Assembly: GCA_020631485.1 (NCBI GenBank)
Contig: JAHDHC010000010.1
Coordinates: 1 to 43,518, forward strand
Length of the DNA: 43,518 bases
Reading direction: 5' to 3'
From: Candidatus Altimarinota bacterium
Lineage (GTDB): Bacteria; Patescibacteriota; Gracilibacteria; BD1-5; UBA6164
This document shows, in pieces, positions 9,721-18,583 of this stretch (position 1 is the first letter of the stretch; the number at the start of each line of letters is the position of its first letter). The translations under genes and the position numbers were made by a program. The notes beneath the pieces are model-generated. The model worked only from the letters and a program-made list of their open reading frames with translations, was not told the origin of the DNA and did not search any database.

Positions 9721-9726
9721 AGTGTT

Positions 9727-10068
9727 TTAGTATTTTATATTATGTGTTGTACCTTTTTCTTGGGAAGTTTGTTTTTCTTCTTCAGATACAAAGTCAGAAA
9801 ATCTACTTTTTATAGTATTGAGAACGTCAGAGTTAGAAATTGACTCAACGTCAAATGTAGGGACTTCAGGAGTGATACTATCTACTATCTCATCTTTCAG
9901 AACAGGAAGCTTCACAAAGAAAAAATATAAAAGGGATAGTACAAGAAACAGACGTGTTCCCCACTTGAGAATCGTTCAAACAAGCTCGAGTTTTTGCTGT
10001 TTTTTCATACGAGCGTAGATGTAATCTATCTTCTCCTCAAGAGATATTTCTGATTTATTTTCACTCAT
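9727..10068 (-). CDS. Small anchored hypothetical protein
   Basis: A 113-residue protein of unknown function. It starts with a charged cytoplasmic segment ([23 protein letters not shown] cut short), has one hydrophobic helix at about 39-53 (rich in Leu, Phe and Tyr), and ends in a Ser/Glu-rich soluble tail. The architecture suggests a bitopic membrane protein. Its start overlaps the last 14 bases of the rRNA methyltransferase gene, so it is probably coupled to it. Confidence 0.72.
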
Positions 10069-10735
10069 CAAATTTATTTTTAGCGATTATATATACTTCA
10101 AAGCTCCTATCACGAACAGCCTTTGGTTTGAACTCATACATATTTTTAAAATGCTTTTTTATCCAGAAACTGAGATCAGAGAAATCTTCTCATTTAAAGA
10201 CTTTCATCACGAGGTTTCAACCTGGCTTGAGGAACTCAGAAGCGAACTTTACGATTTCTATATTGAGTTCTACAGAAGCATACTGATCTATGTCTTTTCT
10301 TCAAGTTGTATTTGGAGCAATATCGCTCACTACAAGGTCAAAATTTTTGTCACTTCCGAGGAAATCATCTACTTCTCCACGTACATCCGTGTAGTTAAAT
10401 ATGTCACACTCAATAGTTTGTATATTGGGCTGAGAGTATTTATCTATCTTTTTTATATCTATCCCTAGGAGTTTACCATCTTCTCCGATAATGCGCTTGG
10501 TATACTGCATCCAGCTTCAAGGGGCAGCACCAATATCACAGACATGCATGTGTGGTTCTATAAGCTCATATTTTTCCTGGATCTCTATCAATTTATAGAC
10601 ACTTCTGGCTCTATATCATTCTTTTTTTGCACGCTTAAAATACTCATCATGCATCTGATACGGAGCTGGTTTTTTCTTCTTCCCTGTTCCTTTCTTCTGA
10701 GCAGTATAGTTATTTTTCTTGAGTCTTGGTTTCAT
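10055..10735 (-). CDS. rlmE: FtsJ/RlmE-type ribosomal RNA 2'-O-methyltransferase
   Basis: RlmE methylates U2552 in the A-loop of 23S rRNA using SAM. The 226 residues include a Lys-rich N-terminal extension (about 1-25), then the catalytic set: [14 protein letters not shown] motif CDIGAAPGSWMQY, acidic GIDIKKI, catalytic [11 protein letters not shown], and the later [13 protein letters not shown] and [11 protein letters not shown]. These supply the K-D-K-E tetrad of the family. The glycine of APGSW is UGA. It is the first gene of a minus-strand run. The exact rRNA position is inferred from the family. Confidence 0.92.
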
Positions 10736-10806
10736 GCTTTGCAGTATACTGCTATATCTTCTATTTCAAATTCTTCTTAAATATATTATCTATGAAAATC
10801 TCATTA

Positions 10807-10838
10807 TTGACAGTATAAAAAAATACTATACTTATACT
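10807..10838 (+). promoter_or_regulatory. Possible promoter of the 83-residue orphan
   Basis: TTGACA (10807-10812) is followed by two tandem TATACT boxes at 10827-10832 and 10833-10838, giving spacers of 14 and 20 bases. Neither spacing is ideal. The gene starts 25 bases later. Confidence 0.35.
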
Positions 10839-10862
10839 AAAAATATAAATCATAAATATGCA

Positions 10863-11114
10863 ATGATTAAAATAAAATGAACAATTACGTCTCAAGACTC
10901 ATCTGTTCAACACAGTTTTGAGTTTCAAACTTCTAAAGTTCCTTTTCCTATGGAAGTACTTTTATTTACAGATCATCCATTGGTTGATGAACACTCAAGA
11001 GAAATAAACGAAGCTTTAGCCCCAATCATTTTAGAGCATACAAAATCATTTAGAGAGAGACACGAAGGTATAGTTTTTAAAATATGAATTCAGGTTTGAA
11101 GGCAGATACACTAG
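10863..11114 (+). CDS. Hypothetical protein, 83 residues
   Basis: An unrecognised small protein, soluble by composition, with two UGA glycines (IKIKGTI and VFKIGIQVGR). The frame is closed upstream by stops and ends in TAG. No ribosome binding site is evident. It is convergent with the RelE-like toxin gene, 28 bases away. A phosphocarrier-like or heat-shock-like fold cannot be judged by eye. Confidence 0.5.
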
Positions 11115-11142
11115 TATTCTTGCCCATAATAACTTCTATGAT

Positions 11143-11493
11143 CTATATAATTCTTGAATTATCATGATTTTCTCTGTCGTTTTTATGGTAAATTTCTACA
11201 AAAGTTATTTCTTCAAATTCTATTTTTCAATCATTATCATACTTATAGATTATTCTTATTCCGCTATTAGAAGAGTTACGACTGATACTCTTACATACGA
11301 ATTTTCTTACTTTGTAATAACTACCAGAATCTTTTATAGTTATTCTCTCAATTATATTACTCAGTATAGTTCTTCATGTTGGATCAGATGAAATTTCTGC
11401 TAAAAAATCTTCGAAATCTTCTCATAAACTCTTGTATTTTTTACATAATTTTTTGAATTCCTTTTTAAATATGTTTCAGTAAATATATTTCAT
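11143..11493 (-). CDS. RelE/ParE-superfamily toxin of a type II toxin-antitoxin pair
   Basis: The 116-residue basic protein resembles RelE/HigB-like ribonuclease toxins. Features are an N-terminal helical half with KKEFKKLCKKYKSL, then the beta-rich block YYKVRKFVCKSISR, SGIRIIYKYDN and EITFVEIYHKNDREN, which is characteristic of one RelE subgroup. Members usually cleave ribosome-bound mRNA. Its ATG overlaps the antitoxin stop as TAATG, so translation is coupled, antitoxin first. The partner carries a Panacea domain, which fits PanA-type pairs with varied toxins. Several glycines are UGA, so a standard-code host could not make it full length. Confidence 0.82.
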
Positions 11494-12278
11494 TATTCAT
11501 CAAGATTATGATGATTTACTATGAAAGGTAAGGTTCTATAAAATACGTGAGAGGGCTTAATAGTGTCTCAATATGATTTAGTTACAAGATAGGGTGTGTC
11601 TTCGTGTGAAAGATCACTTATTTTACTTGCATTCCAGTTCCCATACTTTTCTATGACATCATCTACAATCTTCTTGCTTTGTGGCAAGTCATCATATGGT
11701 GTATAGTTATAGTCAGATTTTCTATTCTGTATATCAGTATTTCTAAATAGATTTAGGCTGATTTGTTCTCTATTGTCTCTCAGTGCTACAATTTTTTGTT
11801 TTGTATATCCATGATAGTTCTCTTCCAATATTGCAATTTCTCAGTCTAAAACCATTTCCTCAAGTGTAGAACTGATATCACTTGGCACGGGTCAATATGG
11901 AAGTTTTTTATATGTTGTATTTGTTATAAGTGATCAAGTCCACTCATAATAATTAAAATCACTAAAATACAGAAGCTTGTTGAGAGTTGTTTTTCAAAAA
12001 GCTTCACTGTCTTTCAGCTTATTTGCGATATAGAGTATCAGGTCCTTTAAAGGCCTTTGATTCTCATATGTGTTTATTTTTTCTTTAAAGAAGCTAAGTG
12101 GTAGTTCGAAAAAGTCACAGATTTGTTGCATCTCAGAATCTTTCACCTTTCTTTTTCCTGTTTCAATATTCCCTACAGCAATTCTACTAATTCCGAGATA
12201 TCAGCCTAATTCCTCTTGGGATATATTTAGCTCTTCCCTTTTTCATCTAATTTTCTTTCAAATATCTAAATTATTCAT
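11493..12278 (-). CDS. HTH plus Panacea (DUF4065/SocA-like) antitoxin
   Basis: The 261-residue protein has an N-terminal Xre-type helix-turn-helix (about 1-60: ISQEELGGYLGISRIAVGN, typical of Cro/C1 regulators) and a Panacea domain (about 85-230). The latter shows KTTLNKLLYFSDFNYYEWTG, then YKKLPYGPVPSDI, the diagnostic blocks of DUF4065/SocA proteins. Panacea antitoxins neutralise unrelated toxins through direct binding; the HTH would autoregulate the operon. The RelE-like toxin follows with TAATG overlap. A TATAAT box (12298-12303, minus strand) lies 20 bases upstream of the start. Confidence 0.88.
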
Positions 12279-12297
12279 ATGAATTCTATTTAGTTAT

Positions 12298-12303
12298 ATT
12301 ATA
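12298..12303 (-). promoter_or_regulatory. Possible -10 box of the toxin-antitoxin operon
   Basis: The minus strand reads TATAAT just upstream of the antitoxin start, leaving a very short leader. The matching -35 is weak. A second TATAAT further upstream (12413-12418) sits next to an inverted repeat. Confidence 0.35.
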
Positions 12304-12412
12304 TAAAAAGTATATATAAAAAATCATTAAAATCAAATATTTGAATAGTTTTACACGAATTTTTAACATAAATTATATTTTCTGTGTTTTATTTTTCTGA
12401 ATAATAAATACA

Positions 12413-12436
12413 ATTATACTGTCTTTTTGTAAGACA
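12413..12436 (-). promoter_or_regulatory. Upstream -10 box with adjacent inverted repeat, candidate operator
   Basis: TATAAT on the minus strand (12413-12418) is followed upstream by the inverted repeat TGTCTT/AAGACA (12420-12425 and 12431-12436). An HTH antitoxin commonly binds such a site at its own promoter. Inferred from position only. Confidence 0.35.
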
Positions 12437-12506
12437 AAAAAAAGTCTCGCGAATATTTACGAAACTTTTAACCCTTTCGACAGGTCTTAAAAGATAACAA
12501 AAATGT

Positions 12507-12526
12507 AAATATTTGCAAGCAAATAT
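12507..12526. repeat. Inverted repeat with 10-base arms
   Basis: AAATATTTGC and GCAAATATTT are separated by AA, followed on the plus strand by TAT and a T-run (12529-12535). It lies 23 bases before the Cys-rich small gene. It could be a regulatory site for that gene or a terminator of an uncalled RNA. The surrounding 12279-12548 holds no other gene that I can support. Confidence 0.55.
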
Positions 12527-12548
12527 TTATTTTTTAATATAATTTTAT

Positions 12549-12758
12549 ATGTTGTATTGTGTTAATAAAAATCCCCAGTCTCCATGACGAGAGCATGAAG
12601 TGCATAATGTTTCTACCTGCATTCGTTTACCAGATCCGATAAATAGGCAGTCATTATGATATCATCTCAGTTGCTGACCTGCTAAAACTGAGGCAAAAAA
12701 GTATTTTGATAATGTAGATTGATGTTATTGGTGTTGTAAGCCTTGTCATACAAGATAA
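12549..12758 (+). CDS. Small Cys-rich protein, probable zinc-binding fold
   Basis: A 69-residue protein with Cys at 4, 24, 42, 59, 62, 63 and 66 and His at 16, 19, 39 and 67. The pattern NKNPQ, HEVHNVSTC, GYHLSC, A-x-x-x-Y and DGCYWCCKPCHT resembles a conserved family of short bacterial proteins I have seen only as hypothetical. The cysteine layout suggests a treble-clef or Ada-like metal site, but that is inference. Under the standard code it would be broken at residue 13. A strong terminator begins at its stop codon. It sits between the toxin-antitoxin pair and the restriction enzyme, in an accessory region. Confidence 0.75.
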
Positions 12759-12786
12759 AGAAAATCCCCTTATGGGGATTTTCTTT
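12757..12786. terminator. Bidirectional terminator
   Basis: A perfect 13-base stem, AAAGAAAATCCCC (12757-12769) and GGGGATTTTCTTT (12774-12786), with a TTAT loop. It serves the Cys-rich gene on the plus strand and the restriction enzyme gene on the minus strand. Confidence 0.88.
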
Positions 12787-12797
12787 AATATATTTCC

Positions 12798-15700
12798 CTA
12801 GCTATTAATAACAATCTGTCTTTCTTCCTGACTCAATCCATACAGATCAAACACCATCTCATCAATTTCTCTATCACAAGCATCAATCTTTGTTTTGATT
12901 TCTACTATTTCTGCCTTATAACTATCAAAATATTCCTCCCACTCATCTTGATTTTTTAAAGAAAGTACTACTTTTTTCTTTTTCAACTCTTTTATGAACT
13001 CTTCAAAGCTCAACTCATAAAAAGCTTCAAGTTTCTTACTCAATTTTTCCAGCTCAAAAGTTCCTTGTACTCGTTTCAAAAACTTCTGAACCTTTTCTCA
13101 CATAGTCTTGTTATTCTCCAGCATAAAGTCTGCCTTTTCAATGAAAGGAGTTTGGTCTGAAAGAGGGATATCTTTAATTGGAATAGAAAGTAGAGGTCAT
13201 TTATCAACTTGAAGTAGATTTCATAAAACCTTTCACTTATTTCTGAGCCAAAAATTTGTTAAGTTAGAATTAAAAATAGCACTTAAATATTTAAGATTGA
13301 TTCTGTCTGTTTTAATAAAATTTAATGCCCTACTTCAGTAAAAATTTTCTTCAGTGTAAAAACATGACATTTTATCCACTCTTGTTCAACATACTACTTT
13401 TACCCCCTTCTTAAAAAACTTCTCATCTCTTTGTCTATGTAAAAAATAGTATGGTTTATTTGGAGTTTTTAATTTTATTCTTGATTCTTTAAGACCTATT
13501 TTAAATGGCTCAAAATGTGTAAAAATATTTGGGTAGTCTTCTATTTTTTTTTCAGAAAAATTATTTTCAGTTAAATAGAAAATAAAATTTTCAGAAAATC
13601 AGCAATTATATTTTCAGACGTTTGTGTAAAAAATTTTTATGAACTCTTTTTCTTGACTGTTAAATTTATTATAATCATTTGTTAAGTAGGCTTTATCTGG
13701 TGCTCATACAATTCATTGAGCTATTTCTTTATCATTAAGTTTAAAATTGCTTTGTTTTTCAATTTTATCAAGAATTTTTCATACGTTATCATCTAAAAAT
13801 GATATATTTTTATTTTTTAATTTTATCGTATCAATTAACGCTTCTTTTACTATGATTCAATCAAAAGTAATTCATCAAGTAAGGTATGTTGCAATATCTC
13901 AAGTATTTCAGTAATTTAGATTCACATATTTAGAATTATATGGATTTTGATCTATATTTTTTTGTATGATAAAAATCATAGTTTGAATTCAAGCGTCTTT
14001 AAAAACTTTAAAGTCTCAAAAATCTACATATTTCTCAATCCTTCAGTCTTCAAGTATCTTATTTCTCATAATTGATGCACCAGCATTGTTTACCCAATTA
14101 TTTGGAGCAATATAACTTAAATACCCATCATTTTTTAACCAATCTAATCACATGCATGCAAAAAATTGCCATAAGTCCATTTTTCACTGATAAAATTTGT
14201 TGTTATGTAATCAATTAAAGGCATTTTTATTTACAAATTCTTTTATGTACGGAGGATTTCAGACAATTACATCGAAACCTCAGTTTTGGAATATTTGGGG
14301 GAACTCAGATTCCCAAGAAAAAGCCTTGTCTCAGGCAATTTCTGGATCATCTATGAGACTATTTCAGCACTTGATATTACTATCTAGATTTGCGAGTTTT
14401 TTTCATTTTATAGCTGTTTTGAGCCAGAGTGAAAGCTTAGTTATTTCTACTGATTCCTCATTAAGGTCAACTCAATAAATATTATTTTTGAGTATAGATT
14501 TGAAATGAGACTCTGTTGAAAAAAGCCCTTGATTTACTCAGAGATCTTCGAGAGTTTTTGATATTTCTTTGTTTTTTGCGAGGAGAAAATCAAATACATT
14601 TACAAGGAAAGCTCACGATCCACAAGCAGGGTCGAGAACAGTGATACTTTGCAGTTTTTCCTGAAGTTCACTATATACGAGTATGGCTCTTTTTGTATAG
14701 TTCTGATCATTGATATCTTCTTTGAGCTTATGTTTTTCTCTGAGTTCTAGCTCCCAATCCTCAATCTTTTTTCCAACACTATTTTTCACTATGTAGTCTA
14801 CGATATACTCAGGAGTGTAGAATACTCCGTCTTTCTTGCGTTTCGAAAGTGCTACTTCTTGATTTTTTTGTATTTTATCCTTGAGTTCTTCTATATCCGA
14901 GATCGATTGCTCGAAAATATGTCCCAAAATATTTACAGAAAGATCGTCTTCAAAGTCGTATTCTCATAAATTCACAAATTTTTTACATATTTCGTCTCAT
15001 ACTTTGAGAGCTTCTAACTCTTCATCCTTATGAAATAGTCCTCAGTTATACCCATCGGGTATACCAAGCGTCTCACTTCAGCTATTCACAAATTCAAAGA
15101 ATTTCTTTAGCATTTCCCAAGGAGTGAACCCAATTTCTTCTGCTCTGAGAAGATTTACTTTGAGTTTTCAGTTTGGAAGTAAATTTTTATCTTCACAAAA
15201 ATGTATAAATATAATTCTATCAATAATTTTCTGAGTCTTTGAAAGAATCATGTCAAGCTCTGACTGCTTATATGTTTTTCCTGCTTTCTTTGCTTGAACA
15301 ATAATATCCTTAAAGAGTTCTTTTCTGAGAAGAGAGTATTCTTTGTAGAATTTCTTGGTTATCTCTTTTTGGTCAGACTGAATAAAAGAAATAAGACTCT
15401 TTGTCGTACTTTCTCATCTTTTTGCTATGAGGTTTGACTCAGTCAGGAGAAAAATAAATTTTCTCAGTTCAAAATAATCGTTTTTAGGATTTATGAGAGT
15501 ATCAAGAGTCCACACCTCATAGTCGAGATAGTTATCATAGTAGAGACGTGTTTCAAAAAAGTTTGATACTATGACGAAACTACTGTCTCTCAAATTTCCT
15601 TTATATTTAAAGGCTTGTTGTACAGGAGTCACACTTCATTCTCTCTTTTGTGGAGCATCAAGAGAAGTTTTTGCATCTTTGAGTTCTCAAATGACATATC

Positions 15701-15992
15701 ATTTTTGTGTGCTTCAAAAATGTGCTAAAACAAAATCAGGACGTTGTCCTGCAACCGTATATTCTGTATCATAACTGTGATTTTCATTTGGCTTACGTGT
15801 ATACCCAAGTATTTCTCATAAAAAATCTTGTGTCCAACCTGGTGCTCTTGATATCTCTTTATCATGTTTTAAACTTCCTTTATGGTAGTCATTTTGCCAT
15901 TTTTTAACTACCTCTAGCTTTTGTTCAAAGTTTTCAATCTGAAACGTTTCAAGCTTTTGCTTTATTATCTTATCTTTAAAGAGTTTTGTCAT
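12798..15992 (-). CDS. Type IIG (Eco57I-like) restriction-modification enzyme
   Basis: A single 1064-residue chain combining nuclease, N6-adenine methyltransferase and target recognition. N-terminus: a PD-(D/E)xK nuclease core with RPDF near residue 85 and GELK at 102-105; Gly102 is UGA. Methyltransferase: motif I LDPACGSGAF, with Gly460 encoded by UGA, acidic NIYGVDLNEESVEI, and motif IV NPPY at 579-582, the gamma-class order. C-terminus: a TaqI-like recognition domain and a charged coiled coil (about 960-1064). The frame is intact from ATG to TAG. GGGAAGG precedes the start by 0-1 bases. No separate methylase, specificity or controller gene is adjacent. The recognition sequence cannot be read from the protein. 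Confidence 0.9.
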
Positions 15993-16061
15993 CCTTCCCG
16001 ATTTATTATATATACCAATACTATACTCACGAATTTTAATAAGCCAAAAAGCCTTTCAGTA

Positions 16062-16078
16062 GAGTGAGTCACTTACTC
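16062..16078. promoter_or_regulatory. Near-palindromic site upstream of the restriction enzyme gene
   Basis: GAGTGAGT, a central C, and ACTTACTC form a 17-base symmetric site with one mismatch. It lies 70 bases upstream of the restriction enzyme start, in the divergent interval with the ABC-F gene (15993-16243), which otherwise shows no gene. It may be an operator. Confidence 0.35.
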
Positions 16079-16243
16079 AGATTAAGTAAAATATGAAGCT
16101 CTTTATGTTCTATGAGATGATTATAGATCCATGATTTACTTTGATTATAGATTTTTCATAAAGCATTCTATTTTTTCTTCTTTTGAATTGATGAAAAATA
16201 AAAATTGTTTAAAATCTCTGCAAAATAATAAACTAATAAAAAA

Positions 16244-17956
16244 GTGAAACACCTACGCGTAAAGATAGATAAGTTTGAGATTCATGATCATGAGATATTG
16301 AGATGAATAGATTTTGTGCTCAATGAAAAAGATAGAGTCTCTATAGTAGGGTGAAATGGAGTATGAAAGACAACTTTACTGAAGATCCTTACCTGAGAAA
16401 TAAGAGATTTTGATGGTGCGATTGAAAATATATGAAATGTAAAACTTGGTTATTTGAGTCAGGTATATAGTGATGATGAGAGCAAAACTGTGAGAGAAGA
16501 GCTTAGAGATGGTTTGTGTGAGATCTTTGCACTCGATGCAGAGATACGAGAGCTTGAGAAAAAAATGGAGCAAGATAGTTCTGATATGGATCTGATAGAT
16601 ACATATACTTCCCTACTTGAGAGATTTCATAATATATGAGGAAATAACTCAGAATCGATGATTCATGGAGTTGCAAATGGGATGTGAATACTTGATCTCC
16701 TCGATAACAAACTCAAAGAAGTAAGTGGAGGACAGCGTACCAAGGTGGCTCTGGCAAAGATCTTGCTTGAGAAACCTGATATACTCTTTTTAGATGAACC
16801 AACAAACTTTATAGACATGGCAAGTGTTGAGTGGCTTGAGTCATACCTGAACAACAAATGGCCCTGAGGATATGTGATCATTTCCCATGATAGAGAGTTT
16901 CTTGATAAGACTTGTAACAAAACATATGAATTGCAACCACTGAGAAATATAAATTTTTATAATAGTGATTATTCTGGCTATGTCATAGAGCGTGAGAAGA
17001 TAGAAGCTATAAAACTCGCAGACTACAAGCGTCAATCTGAGTGGCTTGAGTCACAAGAAAAACTTGTAAATAGGTTTAGAGCAGGAAGTCGTGCAGGTTG
17101 GGCAAAGTCACGAGAAAAAATGCTTGAAAAAGTAGAGAAACTCGAAGCTCCATACATCCCGAAAAAGCCAAAATTCTTCTTTGAATATACTGGAGAATCT
17201 CCCGAAAAAGTTCTTGATTTCAAAGAAGTTTTTATAGGGAGAAAAGATCCATTATTTTACATACCTGAACTGACACTTACAAAGTGACAGAGAGTCGGAA
17301 TTGTCGGAGAAAACGGAGTTGGAAAATCGACACTTTTCAAGACGATTATAGGCCAAATCGATCCACTAGATGGTCATATAAGCCGTGGAAAATGAATCAA
17401 GTATGTGTATTACTCTCAAATGCATGAAGAGCTTGATCCAGAAAAAACACTCAGGCAAAACTTCGAAAAGCATGGCTTACACTACGAAGAACAGATGCTC
17501 ATAGGATTTCTCGCACATTACCTCTTTGAAAGAACGGATATAGATAAAAAAGTAAAGCACTTATCTGGATGACAGACCTCTAAGCTCTTGTTTGCGATAC
17601 TCTGACAAAAACAGTCTACGGTTTTGATACTTGATGAACCTACAAATCATCTTGATTATGATACCCGTGAGGAGCTCGAAAGATCACTCAAAAAATACCC
17701 CTGAGCGATACTTTTTATATCGCATGATAGATATTTTGTAAATAAGCTCGCAGATCAAATCTGGTTGATCGAAGATGGAGAGCTACAAGTGAGTTACGGG
17801 AACTATGAAGATTATAAGTTCAAAAAACAGCGTGGACTTGATTTCTCAGAAAGTCTCTATGATGAATCTGCACAGATGAATCTCGTACTCGAAGAAAAAC
17901 TCTGAAGCCGTGAAGCTCAGAGGATCAAGAAAAAGTTCGGAAGAAAAAAAAGATAG
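16244..17956 (+). CDS. ABC-F family ATPase (Uup/EttA-like)
   Basis: The 570-residue soluble ATPase has two ABC cassettes and no membrane domain, as in ABC-F translation factors that act at the ribosomal E site. Cassette 1: Walker A VGGNGVGKTT, with two UGA glycines, signature [14 protein letters not shown], Walker [14 protein letters not shown] linker with [18 protein letters not shown] (about 265-290) fits the P-site tRNA interaction motif. Cassette 2: [23 protein letters not shown] and [14 protein letters not shown]. The start is GTG; no ATG lies near and the frame is closed 13 bases upstream. The ABC-F subfamily cannot be fixed by eye. Confidence 0.9.
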
Positions 17957-17980
17957 AGTATTTTATTCTCTATCTTTTTT
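17946..17980. terminator. Bidirectional terminator overlapping two gene ends
   Basis: A 13-base perfect stem, AAAAAAGATAGAG (17946-17958) and CTCTATCTTTTTT (17968-17980). It contains the ABC-F stop codon (17954-17956) and, on the minus strand, the last codons of the convergent orphan (stop 17963-17965). Compact and shared by both. Confidence 0.88.
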
Positions 17981-18409
17981 AGTTGTTGAGGATCTAGTCA
18001 GCTCTTGTTGTCTCGTCCGATGGTCAAGCTTACTTTGCTTTGAGTCTAGTATCATTGATGTATTACGACTTACTGGTAGTTGTCATCTTAAATCTGAGAT
18101 GATTTTTTTCTCATTGTTTCTTACCAGTCGTATAACTGTATATCTAAAACTCTCTAACTGTGCCTTATTTGCATCTGGATCTTCGAGCATAAGTGCTACA
18201 GTACGGAGTCTTTTAGCGACTCATTCAGGAAATGTTGATGCATCCTCATGATAATTAATCTGATTTTGTAAATCAAAAAGTGTAGAAGTATGTGTCCCAT
18301 ATAAAAATCATCCAAATACCTGTTCTATAGCTTTAATGCAATTTGATTTGCCCTCTTTTAATACATTATTCGCATCAGGAATAAGTACTAAATTATTGAG
18401 TCTGCTCAT
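17963..18409 (-). CDS. Hypothetical protein, 148 residues
   Basis: An unrecognised soluble protein. The C-terminal 40 residues are polar and basic (RTRQQELTR, STTKKDRE). Two UGA glycines lie mid-protein. Its start overlaps the end of a 49-codon gene by 17 bases, so the pair is likely coupled. It ends inside the terminator shared with the ABC-F gene. Confidence 0.68.
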
Positions 18410-18542
18410 CGTTTGGTTCAAATTGATCTAAAATATTGCGAACTTGTTCATCTGCTTCCCCCGCTGAGGGTGTACTACAGTTAGTTCATTGAGGTCCTTC
18501 TAACATGTTCATCCAATCTTGCTCTTCAGGAGTCGTTATCAT
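18393..18542 (-). CDS. Small acidic hypothetical protein, 49 residues
   Basis: A short acidic protein (MITTPEEQDWMNMLEGPQG at the N-terminus, then Ser/Glu/Asp/Gln-rich), with one UGA glycine. Function unknown. It overlaps the downstream 148-residue gene by 17 bases and has no homologue I recognise. Its reality rests on the overlap and on codon use like its neighbours. Confidence 0.55.
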
Positions 18543-18583
18543 ATTTTATAATTAATAGTAATATTGTATATAATAAATAAAAA

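Noticed and set aside
16102-16170. A 22-codon plus-strand frame upstream of the ABC-F gene
   Set aside because: Too short, no ribosome binding site and no features.
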